Shown piece after piece: positions 1 through 10,589 of a stretch of 64,000 nt of DNA (the first letter of the stretch is position 1; every line of letters starts with the position of its first letter). The notes beneath the pieces were generated by a model that was not told the DNA's origin, did not search any database, and saw nothing but the letters and a program-made list of their open reading frames with translations. Source of the DNA: Marivita sp. (GTDB taxonomy: Bacteria > Pseudomonadota > Alphaproteobacteria > Rhodobacterales > Rhodobacteraceae); contig NZ_JAIPUT010000010.1 of NCBI RefSeq assembly GCF_020055635.1, positions 41,838 through 105,837 of the forward strand. The letters run 5' to 3'. Position numbers and translations under genes: made by a program.

Positions 1-66
1 CGCGCCCAGCACCAGAAGAAGATCGACAAGCAGGCGCGGGCCGCCAAAGCGCAGGAGATGATCTGA
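1..66 (+). CDS. bchY: Chlorophyllide reductase subunit Y, C-terminal end (truncated by window)
   Basis: Open frame from base 1 ([21 protein letters not shown]) whose TGA overlaps the bchZ ATG; position immediately 5' of bchZ. Confidence 0.8.
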   Translation, partial: RAQHQKKIDKQARAAKAQEMI

Positions 67-1532
67 TGCTGATTCAGGATCACGACCGCGCGGGGGGCTA
101 CTGGGGCGCTGTCTATGCCTTTACCGCCGTCAAGGGATTGCAGGTGGTCATCGACGGCCCGGTCGGCTGCGAAAACCTGCCTGTCACATCCGTTCTTCAT
201 TACACGGACGCGCTGCCGCCACATGAGCTCCCTATCGTGGTAACTGGCCTCGGTGAGGAGGAGCTGGGTCGAGAGGGAACCGAAGGGGCGATGAAACGCG
301 CCTGGGGTGTGCTCGACCCGGCTTTGCCGGCCGTGGTGGTCACCGGGTCGATTGCCGAGATGATCGGCGGCGGCGTCACTCCGATGGGCACCAATCTTCA
401 GCGTTTCCTGCCGCGCACGATCGACGAGGATCAGTGGGAAAGCGCGGACCGCGCGATGACCTGGATCTTCACGGAATTCGGCATGACCAAGGGTCGTATG
501 CCGCCCGAGAAAAAGCGCGAAGAGGGCGCCAGGCCGCGCGTGAACATTCTTGGTCCGATGTACGGCACGTTCAACATGCCGTCCGACCTGGCCGAAATCC
601 GGCGTCTTGTCGAAGGCATGGGCGCCGAGGTCAACATGGTGATGCCGCTTGGCGCACACTTGGCCGAGATGCGCAACCTTGTGAATGCTGACGTGAATAT
701 CTGCATGTATCGCGAATTCGGCCGCGGCCTGTGCGAGGTGCTGGGCAAGCCCTATCTGCAAGCGCCAATCGGCATGGACAGCACTACAAAGTTCCTGCGC
801 AAGCTGGGCGACATGCTGGGCCTCGACCCGGAACCGTTCATCGAACAGGAAAAGCATTCGACGCTAAAGCCGATCTGGGATCTGTGGCGCTCGGTCACGC
901 AGGATTTCTTTGCAACGGCTCAATTCGGGATCGTCGCGAACGAAACCTATGCCCGTGGTATCCGCAAGTACCTCGAAGGCGATCTGGGCCTGCCCTGCGC
1001 CTTTGCGGTTGCGCGGATTGCCGGTGCAAAGACCAACAACGAAGAAGTCCGGTCGATGATCCACACCAAGCGACCACTGGTTGTCATGGGGTCGATCAAC
1101 GAAAAGATGTACCTTGCTGAAATGCAGGCGGGGCATGGCCCGCAGCCGACATTCATTCCGGCTTCGTTTCCCGGCGCTGCCATACGGCGTCACACCGGTA
1201 CGCCGATGATGGGCTACGCCGGCGCGACCTATCTGTTGCAGGAAGTGTGCAACGGGCTGTTCGATGCGTTGTTCCATATCCTGCCGCTGGGCACCGAGAT
1301 GGACAAGGCGGAGTCGACCCTGACACCGCTGCGCCGCGACTTTCCATGGGATGCCGATGCCCAGTCCGAACTTGACCGGATCGTGTCGCAACACCCCGTA
1401 CTCACCCGAATTTCTGCTGCCAAGAACCTGCGCGACGCCGCAGAGGCAGCAGCCCTGAAACAAGGCGCTGAACGTGTTGTCTTCGAGACTGTTCAGGCCC
1501 TGGCCCATACCCAAGGAGGACCGACCAAATGA
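66..1532 (+). CDS. bchZ: Chlorophyllide reductase subunit Z
   Basis: 488 aa ORF, nitrogenase-like ([40 protein letters not shown]); followed by pufQ/pufBA. Confidence 0.96.
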   Translation: MLIQDHDRAGGYWGAVYAFTAVKGLQVVIDGPVGCENLPVTSVLHYTDALPPHELPIVVTGLGEEELGREGTEGAMKRAWGVLDPALPAVVVTGSIAEMIGGGVTPMGTNLQRFLPRTIDEDQWESADRAMTWIFTEFGMTKGRMPPEKKREEGARPRVNILGPMYGTFNMPSDLAEIRRLVEGMGAEVNMVMPLGAHLAEMRNLVNADVNICMYREFGRGLCEVLGKPYLQAPIGMDSTTKFLRKLGDMLGLDPEPFIEQEKHSTLKPIWDLWRSVTQDFFATAQFGIVANETYARGIRKYLEGDLGLPCAFAVARIAGAKTNNEEVRSMIHTKRPLVVMGSINEKMYLAEMQAGHGPQPTFIPASFPGAAIRRHTGTPMMGYAGATYLLQEVCNGLFDALFHILPLGTEMDKAESTLTPLRRDFPWDADAQSELDRIVSQHPVLTRISAAKNLRDAAEAAALKQGAERVVFETVQALAHTQGGPTK

Positions 1533-1756
1533 CGGATTTCACCTCTTCTGACACGCGCACTCACAGGCACGGTCACACAAAACGCGGGACCGAGTTCCTG
1601 GTGTATTTCAGCATCATCTTCATCGTCGCGATTCCCTTCGCGTTCGTGATCTGGATGCTCGAAGTGTTCCAGAAACAGACGCTCAACATGCGGGGCCCGC
1701 TGGCACGTGCATGGTGCGAAGCGGATCGGATCACGCCCCTGATTTTCTCGGCCTGA
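1529..1756 (+). CDS. pufQ: PufQ, cytochrome subunit/assembly protein of the puf operon
   Basis: 75 aa, one TM segment ([26 protein letters not shown]), overlaps the bchZ stop, precedes pufB. Confidence 0.85.
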   Translation: MTDFTSSDTRTHRHGHTKRGTEFLVYFSIIFIVAIPFAFVIWMLEVFQKQTLNMRGPLARAWCEADRITPLIFSA

Positions 1757-1800
1757 CGGCGGAGATCACGAGACTGGCCACCCGGCGGGGTGGACAGGAC

Positions 1801-1850
1801 CTGACGGGCGCAAGCCCCGATGGACCCGGCCGCAGGGAGTGCGGCGTCAG
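1801..1850 (+). promoter_or_regulatory. Three-way-junction-like RNA structure in the pufQ-pufB intergenic leader
   Basis: CTGACG(1801-1806)/CGTCAG(1845-1850) closes two internal hairpins, GGGC-GCAA-GCCC and CCGC-...-GCGG. Confidence 0.5.
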
Positions 1851-1873
1851 CATAACATTCCGGAGGAAAGTTC

Positions 1874-2023
1874 ATGGCTGATAATACCGACCTGTCATTC
1901 ACAGGTCTTACTGACGAGCAGGCCCAGGAGCTGCATTCCGTCTACATGAGCGGCCTTTGGCTGTTCTCGGCGGTTGCAGTGGTTGCACACCTGGCAACCT
2001 TCATCTGGCGCCCCTGGTTCTAA
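1874..2023 (+). CDS. pufB: Light-harvesting complex 1 beta subunit
   Basis: 49 aa [61 protein letters not shown]; below the ORF-track size cut-off. Confidence 0.97.
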   Translation: MADNTDLSFTGLTDEQAQELHSVYMSGLWLFSAVAVVAHLATFIWRPWF

Positions 2024-2038
2024 GGAAGGATCAATACA

Positions 2039-2197
2039 ATGGCAAAGTTCTACAAGATCTGGCTCATCTTTGATCCCCGTCGCGTGTTTGTCGCGCAGGG
2101 TGTCTTCCTCTTCCTGCTGGCTGCAATGATTCACCTGGTGGTGCTGTCCAACGGCATCAACTGGTTCGAAACCGCAGCAGCCGCTGGCAACATGTAA
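2039..2197 (+). CDS. pufA: Light-harvesting complex 1 alpha subunit
   Basis: 52 aa [52 protein letters not shown]; below the ORF-track size cut-off. Confidence 0.97.
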   Translation: MAKFYKIWLIFDPRRVFVAQGVFLFLLAAMIHLVVLSNGINWFETAAAAGNM

Positions 2198-2228
2198 GCC
2201 AGTCAGCTCGGAAGGGCTAACAAGATCG

Positions 2229-2260
2229 CTGCGGGCGGCAGACCATCGCCCCGCCCGCAG
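2229..2260 (+). promoter_or_regulatory. pufBA 3' mRNA-stabilising hairpin (pufA-pufL intergenic)
   Basis: Perfect 10-bp stem CTGCGGGCGG/CCGCCCGCAG with 12-nt loop; equivalent in position to the known segmental-stability hairpin of purple bacterial puf mRNA. Confidence 0.8.
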
Positions 2261-2329
2261 CAAAACCAAATTCAACACGACGGCGGAGTCCCTTCCGTGG
2301 ACTTGCCGGCAAACGCGGAGATAAAGAAG

Positions 2330-3169
2330 ATGGCGCTGCTCAGCTTCGAAAAAAAGTACCGCGTCCGCGGAGGGACGCTGATCGGCGGCGATCTGTTCGA
2401 CTTCTGGGTTGGGCCGTTTTACGTAGGCTTCTTCGGAGTCACGACCGCCTTTTTCGCTCTGCTCGGCACGATCCTCATTTTGTGGGGCGCGGCCGATCAA
2501 GGCACATTCAATCCATGGCTTATCAACATCGCGCCGCCTGACCTGAGTGTCGGTCTGGGCATGGCACCGCTGATGGAAGGCGGCCTGTGGCAGATCATCA
2601 CGATCTGCGCGACGGGCGCGTTCATCAGCTGGGCGCTGCGCGAAGTCGAGATCTGTCGCAAGCTGGGTATCGGGTATCACGTGCCCTTCGCCTTCGGCGT
2701 CGCGATTTTCGCCTACGTGACGCTCGTGATCTTCCGCCCGCTTCTGATGGGTGCGTGGGGACACGGCTTTCCGTACGGTATCTTCAGCCACCTCGACTGG
2801 GTGTCGAACACCGGCTACGCCTACCTGCATTTCCACTACAACCCGGCCCACATGCTCGCGGTGACGTTTTTCTTCACCACGACCCTGGCGCTCGCGTTGC
2901 ACGGTGGCCTGATCCTGTCGGCGGCGAACCCCGAAAAGGGTGAAGAAGTGAAGACACCGGATCACGAAGACACGTTCTTTCGTGATTTCATCGGCTACTC
3001 GGTCGGCACGCTCGGTATTCACCGGATCGGATTGCTGCTCGCTCTCAATGCCGGATTCTGGTCTGCCATCTGTATCATCATCTCTGGCCCCGTCTGGACG
3101 AAGGGCTGGCCCGAGTGGTGGAACTGGTGGCTCGATATGCCCATCTGGGGCGCCAATGTGGGGATGTAA
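2330..3169 (+). CDS. pufL: Photosynthetic reaction centre L subunit
   Basis: [39 protein letters not shown]; start trimmed to the conserved MALLSF. Confidence 0.98.
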   Translation: MALLSFEKKYRVRGGTLIGGDLFDFWVGPFYVGFFGVTTAFFALLGTILILWGAADQGTFNPWLINIAPPDLSVGLGMAPLMEGGLWQIITICATGAFISWALREVEICRKLGIGYHVPFAFGVAIFAYVTLVIFRPLLMGAWGHGFPYGIFSHLDWVSNTGYAYLHFHYNPAHMLAVTFFFTTTLALALHGGLILSAANPEKGEEVKTPDHEDTFFRDFIGYSVGTLGIHRIGLLLALNAGFWSAICIIISGPVWTKGWPEWWNWWLDMPIWGANVGM

Positions 3170-3171
3170 TC

Positions 3172-4155
3172 ATGGCTGAATATCAGAACATTTTCACGCA
3201 GGTCCAGGTTCAGGGCACACCTGAATGGGGTCTGGAGACCGAACAGTCCGGCCGCGAGCGGATGGGCAAACCCGGTTTCTCGACGCTGGTCGGATGGATC
3301 GGCAACGCGCAGCTTGGCCCGATCTGGCTGGGTTGGACGGGGATGGTGTCGCTTGCGACGGGCATCCTTGCGCTCAACATCATCGGGCTGAACATGCTGG
3401 CCCAGGTCGACTGGTCGATCCCGGAATTCATCCGCCAGCTGTTCTGGCTCGCGCTGGAGCCGCCAAGCCCGGAATACGGCTTGCGCTTCCCGCCGCTACA
3501 GGATGGCGGATGGTACATCATCGCCAGTTTCTTCCTGCTGGTGTCGGTGATGAGCTGGTGGGCGCGGAGTTATCTGCTCGCCATGGAACACAAGATGGGC
3601 AAACACGTCTTCTGGGCGTTCGGGTCCGCCATCTGGCTGTTCCTCGTGTTGGGCCTGTTCCGTCCGATCCTCATGGGGTCCTGGTCGGAAGGCGTCCCGT
3701 ACGGGATCTTCCCGCACCTTGACTGGACCACCGCGTTCTCGATCCGGTACGGCAACCTTTACTACAACCCGTTCCACTGTCTGAGCATCGTGTTCCTTTA
3801 TGGCTCTGTCCTGCTGTTCGCGATGCACGGCGCGACCATTCTGGCGGTGACCCGTTACGGCGGCGACCGCGAACTGGAGCAGATCGTCGACCGTGGTACG
3901 GCCGTCGAACGGGCTGCCCTGTTCTGGCGCTGGACCATGGGCTTCAACGCCACGATGGAAGGCATTCACCGCTGGGCATGGTGGTTCGCGGTCCTGACCC
4001 CGATCACTGGTGGTATCGGCATCCTTCTGACCGGCACCGTCGTGGACAACTGGTTCATCTGGGCCCAGGAGCATCACTTCGCTCCGATGTATGACGGCTC
4101 TTATGGCTACGAAGCTTACGGCTCCTATGAAGCCTTTATTGGACAGGAGAACTGA
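3172..4155 (+). CDS. pufM: Photosynthetic reaction centre M subunit
   Basis: [20 protein letters not shown]...; canonical PufM. Confidence 0.98.
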   Translation: MAEYQNIFTQVQVQGTPEWGLETEQSGRERMGKPGFSTLVGWIGNAQLGPIWLGWTGMVSLATGILALNIIGLNMLAQVDWSIPEFIRQLFWLALEPPSPEYGLRFPPLQDGGWYIIASFFLLVSVMSWWARSYLLAMEHKMGKHVFWAFGSAIWLFLVLGLFRPILMGSWSEGVPYGIFPHLDWTTAFSIRYGNLYYNPFHCLSIVFLYGSVLLFAMHGATILAVTRYGGDRELEQIVDRGTAVERAALFWRWTMGFNATMEGIHRWAWWFAVLTPITGGIGILLTGTVVDNWFIWAQEHHFAPMYDGSYGYEAYGSYEAFIGQEN

Positions 4156-4157
4156 TC

Positions 4158-5237
4158 ATGCTTCCGATGTGGTTCAATAAGTGGAACCGGGAGAACCCGA
4201 CCAACATCTATGGTCCGGCCATCCTGGTAGGAGCGGCGGGGGTGGCCGTCACGGTTGCCGCGTTCATCGTGGTGGTTGGCCAGCCCTTCAAGACCGAAAG
4301 CCTTCAGACAGGCCCGCGCGGAACCGGGATGTCCAGGCCGGAATTCGTCAATCAGATCCGCGACGCGGATCCGACAATTGCGGCGTATCTCGGTCGTGAC
4401 CAGATCACCGAAGAGGATATCGCGGGGGTCAGTGACGCGGCTCTGGCGAACCTGCCACCCAATCTGCCCGATATCTCCGACGAGAGATATGCAGAGCTGA
4501 TCGTGGCGATGCGGGCCTGGACCGGTATTCCCGATCTGATGGAAGACCCGGACAGCTATCAGACGCAGGTTGCCTACACGATGATCGGCATGACGCAGAG
4601 CATCAACGAAAACTGGATCGGACACGTTCAATCCAACGCCGAAGTGGGTGTCAGTTGCTATTCCTGTCACCGTGGACAGCCTGTTCCGTCCGAGATCTGG
4701 TTTCGCATGGGTCCGGTCAACGAAGCGACCGAAGGGTGGGCGGCAGTTCAGAACCGTGTGACGGTTCAAAGCCAGTATACATCGCTGCCTTCTGACGCCC
4801 TCGAGACCTATCTTCTGGATTACGGTCGCATCGGTGTGCATGACCTCGAAGCGCATGTCGCCGCCTATCCGTCGGAAGAGGGGTATCCGACCTGGCAGGA
4901 CACGGAACGGACGTTCAGCCTGATGAACTACGTTTCCAACTCCCTGGGTGTGAACTGTGTCTTCTGCCACAACTCGCGTGCCTTCTATGACGTCGAGCAG
5001 GTGACACCACAATGGTCGACGGAAATGCTCGGCATCTCGATGGTGCAGGAGATCAACAACGAATGGCTTGTGCCTCTCGAAGGGCTCTATCCGCCCGAGC
5101 GGCTTGGTCCTGTCTTTGCGGATGCGCCCAAAGCGGCCTGCAAGACATGCCACAAGGGCTACCAGCGGCCATTGCAGGGTCTGAACGTCATCGGTGCCTG
5201 GCCGGAACTGGCCAATATCGACCCGGTGCTTGACTGA
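4158..5237 (+). CDS. pufC: Photosynthetic reaction centre tetraheme cytochrome c subunit
   Basis: CxxCH motifs CYSCHR, CVFCHN, CKTCHK; directly downstream of pufM. Confidence 0.96.
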   Translation: MLPMWFNKWNRENPTNIYGPAILVGAAGVAVTVAAFIVVVGQPFKTESLQTGPRGTGMSRPEFVNQIRDADPTIAAYLGRDQITEEDIAGVSDAALANLPPNLPDISDERYAELIVAMRAWTGIPDLMEDPDSYQTQVAYTMIGMTQSINENWIGHVQSNAEVGVSCYSCHRGQPVPSEIWFRMGPVNEATEGWAAVQNRVTVQSQYTSLPSDALETYLLDYGRIGVHDLEAHVAAYPSEEGYPTWQDTERTFSLMNYVSNSLGVNCVFCHNSRAFYDVEQVTPQWSTEMLGISMVQEINNEWLVPLEGLYPPERLGPVFADAPKAACKTCHKGYQRPLQGLNVIGAWPELANIDPVLD

Positions 5238-5241
5238 ACAT

Positions 5242-5275
5242 TTCCGGGGTTGCGTCGATTGACGCTGCCCCGGAA
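5242..5275 (+). terminator. Long hairpin downstream of pufC (terminator or mRNA end-protection)
   Basis: TTCCGGGG-TT-GCGTC-GATT-GACGC-TG-CCCCGGAA, nearly continuous 13-bp stem; no strong T-tract follows. Confidence 0.6.
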
Positions 5276-5364
5276 CGCCAGATCCGGCTTTGACAGGTTC
5301 CCAAAACGCAAAGTCGGGTACGGGGCTCAACACCCCGGTTCCCTTCCTGTTGGCTACAGGAACT

Positions 5365-5403
5365 GGCGTCACGTTTCTGGCTAACCCTGGCAAACGTGAC
5401 GCC
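5365..5403 (+). promoter_or_regulatory. 12-bp perfect inverted repeat upstream of dxs
   Basis: GGCGTCACGTTT (5365-5376) / AAACGTGACGCC (5392-5403), followed by pyrimidine-rich TAACTTCTCTCTTTCCCC. Confidence 0.65.
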
Positions 5404-5435
5404 TAACTTCTCTCTTTCCCCGAGGAGACTGACAG

Positions 5436-7361
5436 ATGACACATACCATCACTCCCACTCTCGACCGGGTCGCCGGCCCTGCGGATTTACGCAAGATGGA
5501 TGATGCGACGCTCACGACGCTCGCGGATGAAGTCAGGTCCGAGGTCATCTCTGCCGTATCGCAAACCGGCGGGCATCTTGGCTCGAGCCTGGGCGTGGTC
5601 GAACTGGCTGTTGCCATCCATGCCGTGTTCAACACGCCGATGGACAAACTGGTTTGGGACGTGGGCCACCAGTGTTATCCGCACAAGATCCTGACCGGCC
5701 GCCGTCACCGCATGCCGACGCTGCGTCAGAAAGACGGTCTCTCGGGTTTCACCAAGCGCAGCGAGTCCGAGTACGATCCGTTCGGTGCGGCGCATTCTTC
5801 CACGTCGATTTCAGCCGCCCTGGGGTTCACCGTCGGCCGCGAAATGGGCCGACCGACCGGCGATGCCATCGCGGTGATCGGGGACGGGGCAATCAGCGCC
5901 GGCATGGCCTATGAAGCCATGAACAATGCCGGCCACGAAGGCCGCCGGATGTTCGTCATCCTGAATGACAACGAAATGAGCATCGCTCCGCCGGTCGGGG
6001 CTATGTCGTCCTACCTGAGCCGCATGTATGCGAATGATCCACTGGCCAAGGTGAAATCCCTGGCCGAAGGCTTCGAGGCATCCTTGCCCGCGCCGATGCG
6101 TGAAAGCGCAAAGCGCGCGCGTCAGCTTGTAACGGGCAACCTGCAAGGATCCGGCACGCTTTTCGAAGAGCTTGGCTTTGAATATATCGGCCCGATCAAC
6201 GGGCACGACATGGGCCAGCTTCTGCCAGTTCTGCGCGCGGCGCGGGCGCGGGCGACCGGTCCGGTCCTGATCCATTGCTGCACGGTCAAGGGCAAGGGCT
6301 ATTCCTATGCCGAGAACAGTGCCGACAAGTATCACGGCGTATCCAAGTTCGACGTGCAATCGGGCACGCAGGCCAAATCGAAACCCAATGCGCCCAGCTA
6401 TACCAAGGTCTTTGGCGACACGCTCACCGACGAGGCGTCGCGCGACCCCAATATCGTCGGCGTGACGGCAGCGATGCCGGGCGGTACCGGGATCGACATT
6501 CTGGCCAAGAGGTTTCCGTCACGGGTGTTTGACGTGGGCATCGCGGAACAGCACGCCGTGACCTTTGCCGCGGGCATGGCGGCGACAGGGCTGAAGCCAT
6601 TCTGTGCGATCTACTCGACCTTCCTGCAACGCGGCTACGACCAGGTTGTGCATGATGTCGCGCTTCAAAACCTGCCCGTGCGCTTTGCCATCGACCGCGC
6701 AGGGCTTGTGGGAGCCGATGGCGCGACCCATGCCGGAGCGTTCGATGTCGGATACCTGACGGCCCTGCCCAACATGACGGTTATGGCCGCTGCCGACGAG
6801 GCCGAGCTGATGCATATGGTCGCCACGGCAGTCGCGCATGACAGCGGACCGATCGCCTTCCGCTATCCACGCGGGTCCGGAAATGGTGTCCAGTTGCCGG
6901 ACCGGGGCGAGGTGCTCGAAATCGGCAAGGGCCGTGTTGTTCAAGAGGGCAGCGATGTCGCCTTTCTGAGCTTCGGCGCGCATCTGGCCGAGGTTGAAGC
7001 GGCCACGCGGCTTCTTGAGAAGGATGGTGTCAGCGTCACGATCGCCGATGCCCGTTTCGCCAAGCCGCTCGACATCGATCTTATCCTGAAACTCGCCCGC
7101 ACGCATGACGCGTTGATCACCGTCGAACAGGGCGCGCGCGGTGGCTTTGGCGCGATGGTCCTGCATGAACTGGCGGATCGCGGGGCTCTGGATTTCGGGC
7201 TCAAGGTGCGCACGGTCACGTTGCCTGATCGGTTCATCGACCAGGCGTCGCCCGACGAGATGTATGCCGACGCTGGCATGACCCGCTTCGACCTGTACAA
7301 AATGGCGGTGTCCTTGACGTCCAGCGACGGCAAGGTGGTGCCCCTCACGAAAGGCGCGTGA
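5436..7361 (+). CDS. dxs: 1-deoxy-D-xylulose-5-phosphate synthase
   Basis: 641 aa; [18 protein letters not shown] thiamine-PP motif; KIxTGRRxxxxTLRQxxGLSGF. Confidence 0.96.
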   Translation: MTHTITPTLDRVAGPADLRKMDDATLTTLADEVRSEVISAVSQTGGHLGSSLGVVELAVAIHAVFNTPMDKLVWDVGHQCYPHKILTGRRHRMPTLRQKDGLSGFTKRSESEYDPFGAAHSSTSISAALGFTVGREMGRPTGDAIAVIGDGAISAGMAYEAMNNAGHEGRRMFVILNDNEMSIAPPVGAMSSYLSRMYANDPLAKVKSLAEGFEASLPAPMRESAKRARQLVTGNLQGSGTLFEELGFEYIGPINGHDMGQLLPVLRAARARATGPVLIHCCTVKGKGYSYAENSADKYHGVSKFDVQSGTQAKSKPNAPSYTKVFGDTLTDEASRDPNIVGVTAAMPGGTGIDILAKRFPSRVFDVGIAEQHAVTFAAGMAATGLKPFCAIYSTFLQRGYDQVVHDVALQNLPVRFAIDRAGLVGADGATHAGAFDVGYLTALPNMTVMAAADEAELMHMVATAVAHDSGPIAFRYPRGSGNGVQLPDRGEVLEIGKGRVVQEGSDVAFLSFGAHLAEVEAATRLLEKDGVSVTIADARFAKPLDIDLILKLARTHDALITVEQGARGGFGAMVLHELADRGALDFGLKVRTVTLPDRFIDQASPDEMYADAGMTRFDLYKMAVSLTSSDGKVVPLTKGA

Positions 7362-7364
7362 GGG

Positions 7365-8765
7365 TCAGATCCAGTCCAGGGCGTCTTCGACCAACCCGGT
7401 CACGCTGATGGTGAATTCGGAATTCTCGGCAGTGTCGATCATGGCAGCGTGATCGTCGATCATGTCTTTCGCATCCTCGACCGAAGCCATCGTGCCATCG
7501 AAGGTCTGCATAACGTCGTTTGCGATCGAGATGTTATTCAGACCATTGACCACCGCAAAATAGGCTCCGATCTCTGCCTTGGTTTCGAGGTATTGCGCGT
7601 CGGCCGGGCTACCGCTGTCGGCCTTTGCCCCGTCGATCATCCTGAGAATGAACTCTGCGCGCTCGATGCTGCCGCTGTCCAGAAGGCCAGTCCAATAGCC
7701 GAAGCCACCCGCGTCCGGATCACGCCCCAGGATGTTCGAATAGACGGCCTCAACAAAATCGCCGGTGCTGCTCGACCCGCCGTACAGGGCCTGCGTTTCC
7801 GGTTGCCCGTAGAATTCGCGGGCGATGTCAGCCATCGACAGATCACCATCCGCCAGGACTGACCCCCAGAAAAGCAAACCCGTGGAATCCGGCGCACGGT
7901 TGAAATAGGCGACATAAAGCTCGCAGAACGCCAGCATGTCGGCATCCGTCAGGGTGCTGACATTTGTGAATTTGCCCAGTTCGAAGAGCGAGTCATCGAA
8001 TTGCAGACGCTCGATACTGTTGAGCGTGTCGGTCCCGTCGCCACCGCTGCGGTCCTCGATAAGGATCGAGCCGCTGTCGATGGTCAGCCCGTAATCCGCC
8101 ATGTCGTTCATGTAGACGGCCATGTCGTTGCCCGCGTCGCCCCACAGGATATCGTTGCCACCGGAACCCGTTATCGTGTCGTTCTGGTCGGTTCCAACAA
8201 GGTTTTCTGCCGTCGCTGTCCCGACAAGGACTCCGACAGAATCCCGTTCCGTCGGAGTCGCAGTCGACGGAGCGCCTTCCGGTTCGATGATGTCCGGCGT
8301 CGTGTTCCCGCCTGTCATCGCAAAATTCTGGGTCACCATTACCGAGTAATAGGTGCCGCTGTCGTAGGAATAGGTCCCCGTCTGGATACCGATCCCGACC
8401 ACCTCCAGATTCGGCATGAGGATGTTCTCGCGGTGGCCAGGGCTGTTCATCAGGGCGATGTGCAAATCGTACACGTCATCGAACAGGCCCTCTTCACCAC
8501 GCTCGCTCTGGGCAGCGATGTTTTCAGCCGTGCGCCACGACCCGGACAGGTCGAACCCTTCGGCGGTCATGCGTTCGGTTGGCGTTGTTCCGCCCGCGCC
8601 GGTATGGCTGAAGACATTGGTGTCGAGCATCCACAAGGAATGCGCATCGGCAGACGCGTTCAAGACCTTGTCGAGCACGAGTTCGTTCAAGCCACGGCTT
8701 GTGCGCTCCTCGTTGACGAGATCCAACATGTACCGTTCCAGATCACTGGCGGTGGCAGCAGACAT
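7365..8765 (-). CDS. CAP/SCP-domain protein with RTX-type glycine-rich repeats and DUF4214-like region (putative type I-secreted)
   Basis: N-term MLDLVNEERTSRGLNELVLDKVLNASADAHS..MNSPGHRENILMPN (CAP); GTDQNDTITGSGGNDILWGDAGND (RTX); LYVAYFNRAPDSTGLLFWGSVLADG / VYSNILGRDPDAGGFGYWTGLLDSG (DUF4214-like). Confidence 0.85.
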   Translation of the reverse strand: MSAATASDLERYMLDLVNEERTSRGLNELVLDKVLNASADAHSLWMLDTNVFSHTGAGGTTPTERMTAEGFDLSGSWRTAENIAAQSERGEEGLFDDVYDLHIALMNSPGHRENILMPNLEVVGIGIQTGTYSYDSGTYYSVMVTQNFAMTGGNTTPDIIEPEGAPSTATPTERDSVGVLVGTATAENLVGTDQNDTITGSGGNDILWGDAGNDMAVYMNDMADYGLTIDSGSILIEDRSGGDGTDTLNSIERLQFDDSLFELGKFTNVSTLTDADMLAFCELYVAYFNRAPDSTGLLFWGSVLADGDLSMADIAREFYGQPETQALYGGSSSTGDFVEAVYSNILGRDPDAGGFGYWTGLLDSGSIERAEFILRMIDGAKADSGSPADAQYLETKAEIGAYFAVVNGLNNISIANDVMQTFDGTMASVEDAKDMIDDHAAMIDTAENSEFTISVTGLVEDALDWI

Positions 8766-8853
8766 CCCAAACTCCCCAGTTCGAGCCCCTCTTAAATGTC
8801 TAGGGACAGACTAGGGCAAGAAACAGAAGCGAATGTGTTTAAAATTAGCTTTT

Positions 8854-9402
8854 TTAGACTGAGTTTTCGCAAGAAATTGCAAGTTTCCCGAATATTTGAG
8901 GCGCGTATGTGTCAAGGTAGATGCGAAGCCACGGGGTAAAGCGTGTCGGTTCGTCAACCACCTCCTGCATCAAATCGCCATAGCGCACCCACCGGGTCGC
9001 CATGACTTCGTCGGGATTGAGCGACAGGTTCGGGGTGCCTTCGACTTCGGCGACGAAGATATCCACCACTTCATGTTCGATCAGTCCGCCGCCGACGTCA
9101 GCCCGGTATTCCACCCGGTCGCGGTAGTCGAGCGTCAGGTCAGTGATGCCCAGCTCTTCCTTCAATCGTCGGTGAGCGCAGGTCAGGCTGCTTTCCTTCC
9201 AGTTCGGATGGGTGCAGCAGGTGTTCGCCCAAAGCCCGGGCGTATGGTATTTTCCCATCGCCCGCCGTTGGATCAGGATCTCGTCACCGCGCAGAACGAA
9301 GACCGAGATCGCCTTGTGCTTGAGTCCGCGGATATGCGCATCCAGCTTTTCGACGGGCTCAAGTGTATCGCCTCGCCACGCAGGGATCAGCGTCTGGGTC
9401 AT
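8854..9402 (-). CDS. idi: Isopentenyl-diphosphate delta-isomerase
   Basis: MTQTLIPAWRGDTLEPVEKLDAHIRGLKHKAISVFVLRGDEILIQRRAMGKYHTPGLWANTCCTHP; Nudix/IDI; start trimmed, 4-nt overlap with bchP. Confidence 0.94.
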   Translation of the reverse strand: MTQTLIPAWRGDTLEPVEKLDAHIRGLKHKAISVFVLRGDEILIQRRAMGKYHTPGLWANTCCTHPNWKESSLTCAHRRLKEELGITDLTLDYRDRVEYRADVGGGLIEHEVVDIFVAEVEGTPNLSLNPDEVMATRWVRYGDLMQEVVDEPTRFTPWLRIYLDTYAPQIFGKLAISCENSV

Positions 9403-10589
9403 ACATGGGTCTCCCTCACCAGCCCCAAAAGGTGACGCGCATTCTTGAAGCCGATCTTCAGATGCGCCATGGGCCGTGCCTTCACGAGCTTCTTGTTCAT
9501 ATACGCCTCGAAGGTCAGTTTTTGAACATCGACATCGTGACACAGGGACACGAACCGTTCCCGGCGCGAGTCGCTCTTGTAATAGGCGTCCTGCATCTGG
9601 CCAAGAACGCGGAACACTGTCTTGTGCTCTTTCATGAACAGGCGGCGGGCTAGGGCCAGATCGGTGATCCGTCCGGATTTCAGGGTCGCCGCACAGGCTG
9701 TTGCGGCCACACGTCCGCAAACCATTGCATAATAGATGCCTTCACCGCTGGACGGCGCCACAACACCGGCCGCATCACCGGCGAGCACCACGTCACGCGC
9801 ATTGTCCCAGAAACGCAGCGGCTTGAGCGGGATTGGCGCGCCTTCCCTGCGCAGGGTTTCGCAATCGGCCAGTCCCGAGGCCTGACGCAGAGCAGCGGTG
9901 GCCTCTTTCAGGTTCACGCTTTGAATATAGGTGCCCATGCCGACCGAGGTGGTGCCGCCATGTGGGAAGACCCAGCCGTAAAAGTCGGGACTGATCGCAC
10001 CGTCATAGATCACGTCGCAGCGCATTGGATCGTAGACGTCGTTCTTTTCCGGAGCGGCTATGATCTCGTGATAGGCAAAGACCAGCGGAACCTTGTCGCC
10101 GCCTGGGATCTCGTCACGCGCAACTCGGGAATTCGCGCCATCGGCCCCGATGATCAGACGGGTTTCAAGCTTGCGCTCTTCGCCGCTCTCCTTGTCGCGG
10201 TAGACCACCCAGCGCTTCTTCGCCTTCTTGTCGCGGTCGATCCGTACGAATGTGCCTGTGAACCGTACGGCACCGGCCGCTTCGGCACGGGCGCGCAGGA
10301 AGGGGTCGAAATCCTTGCGATCGACCATGCCGACAAAGCCGTTCTCGATGGGAATGTCCACGTGCCGCCCGGTGGGCGAGATCATGCGCGCGGTGTTCAC
10401 CTTGGCGACCAATTGCTCTTCGCCGATGTCGAAATCCTGCATCAGGCGCGGGGGAATGGCGCCGCCACAGGGCTTGATCCGGCCCTCACGGTCCAGAAGC
10501 GCCACGCTGTGCCCGGACCGGGCAAGGTCTTCGGCGGCGGTTGCACCCGATGGGCCACCGCCCACGACAACAACATCATACATGGTCAT
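9399..10589 (-). CDS. bchP: Geranylgeranyl diphosphate (bacteriochlorophyll) reductase
   Basis: MTMYDVVVVGGGPSGATAAEDLARSGHSVALLDREGRIKPCGGAIPP; FAD-dependent GGR family. Confidence 0.95.
   Translation of the reverse strand: MTMYDVVVVGGGPSGATAAEDLARSGHSVALLDREGRIKPCGGAIPPRLMQDFDIGEEQLVAKVNTARMISPTGRHVDIPIENGFVGMVDRKDFDPFLRARAEAAGAVRFTGTFVRIDRDKKAKKRWVVYRDKESGEERKLETRLIIGADGANSRVARDEIPGGDKVPLVFAYHEIIAAPEKNDVYDPMRCDVIYDGAISPDFYGWVFPHGGTTSVGMGTYIQSVNLKEATAALRQASGLADCETLRREGAPIPLKPLRFWDNARDVVLAGDAAGVVAPSSGEGIYYAMVCGRVAATACAATLKSGRITDLALARRLFMKEHKTVFRVLGQMQDAYYKSDSRRERFVSLCHDVDVQKLTFEAYMNKKLVKARPMAHLKIGFKNARHLLGLVRETHV

Noticed and set aside
1895-3022. 375-aa minus-strand ORF antisense to pufBAL
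   Set aside because: Antisense to pufB, pufA and pufL, whose sequences are unmistakable.
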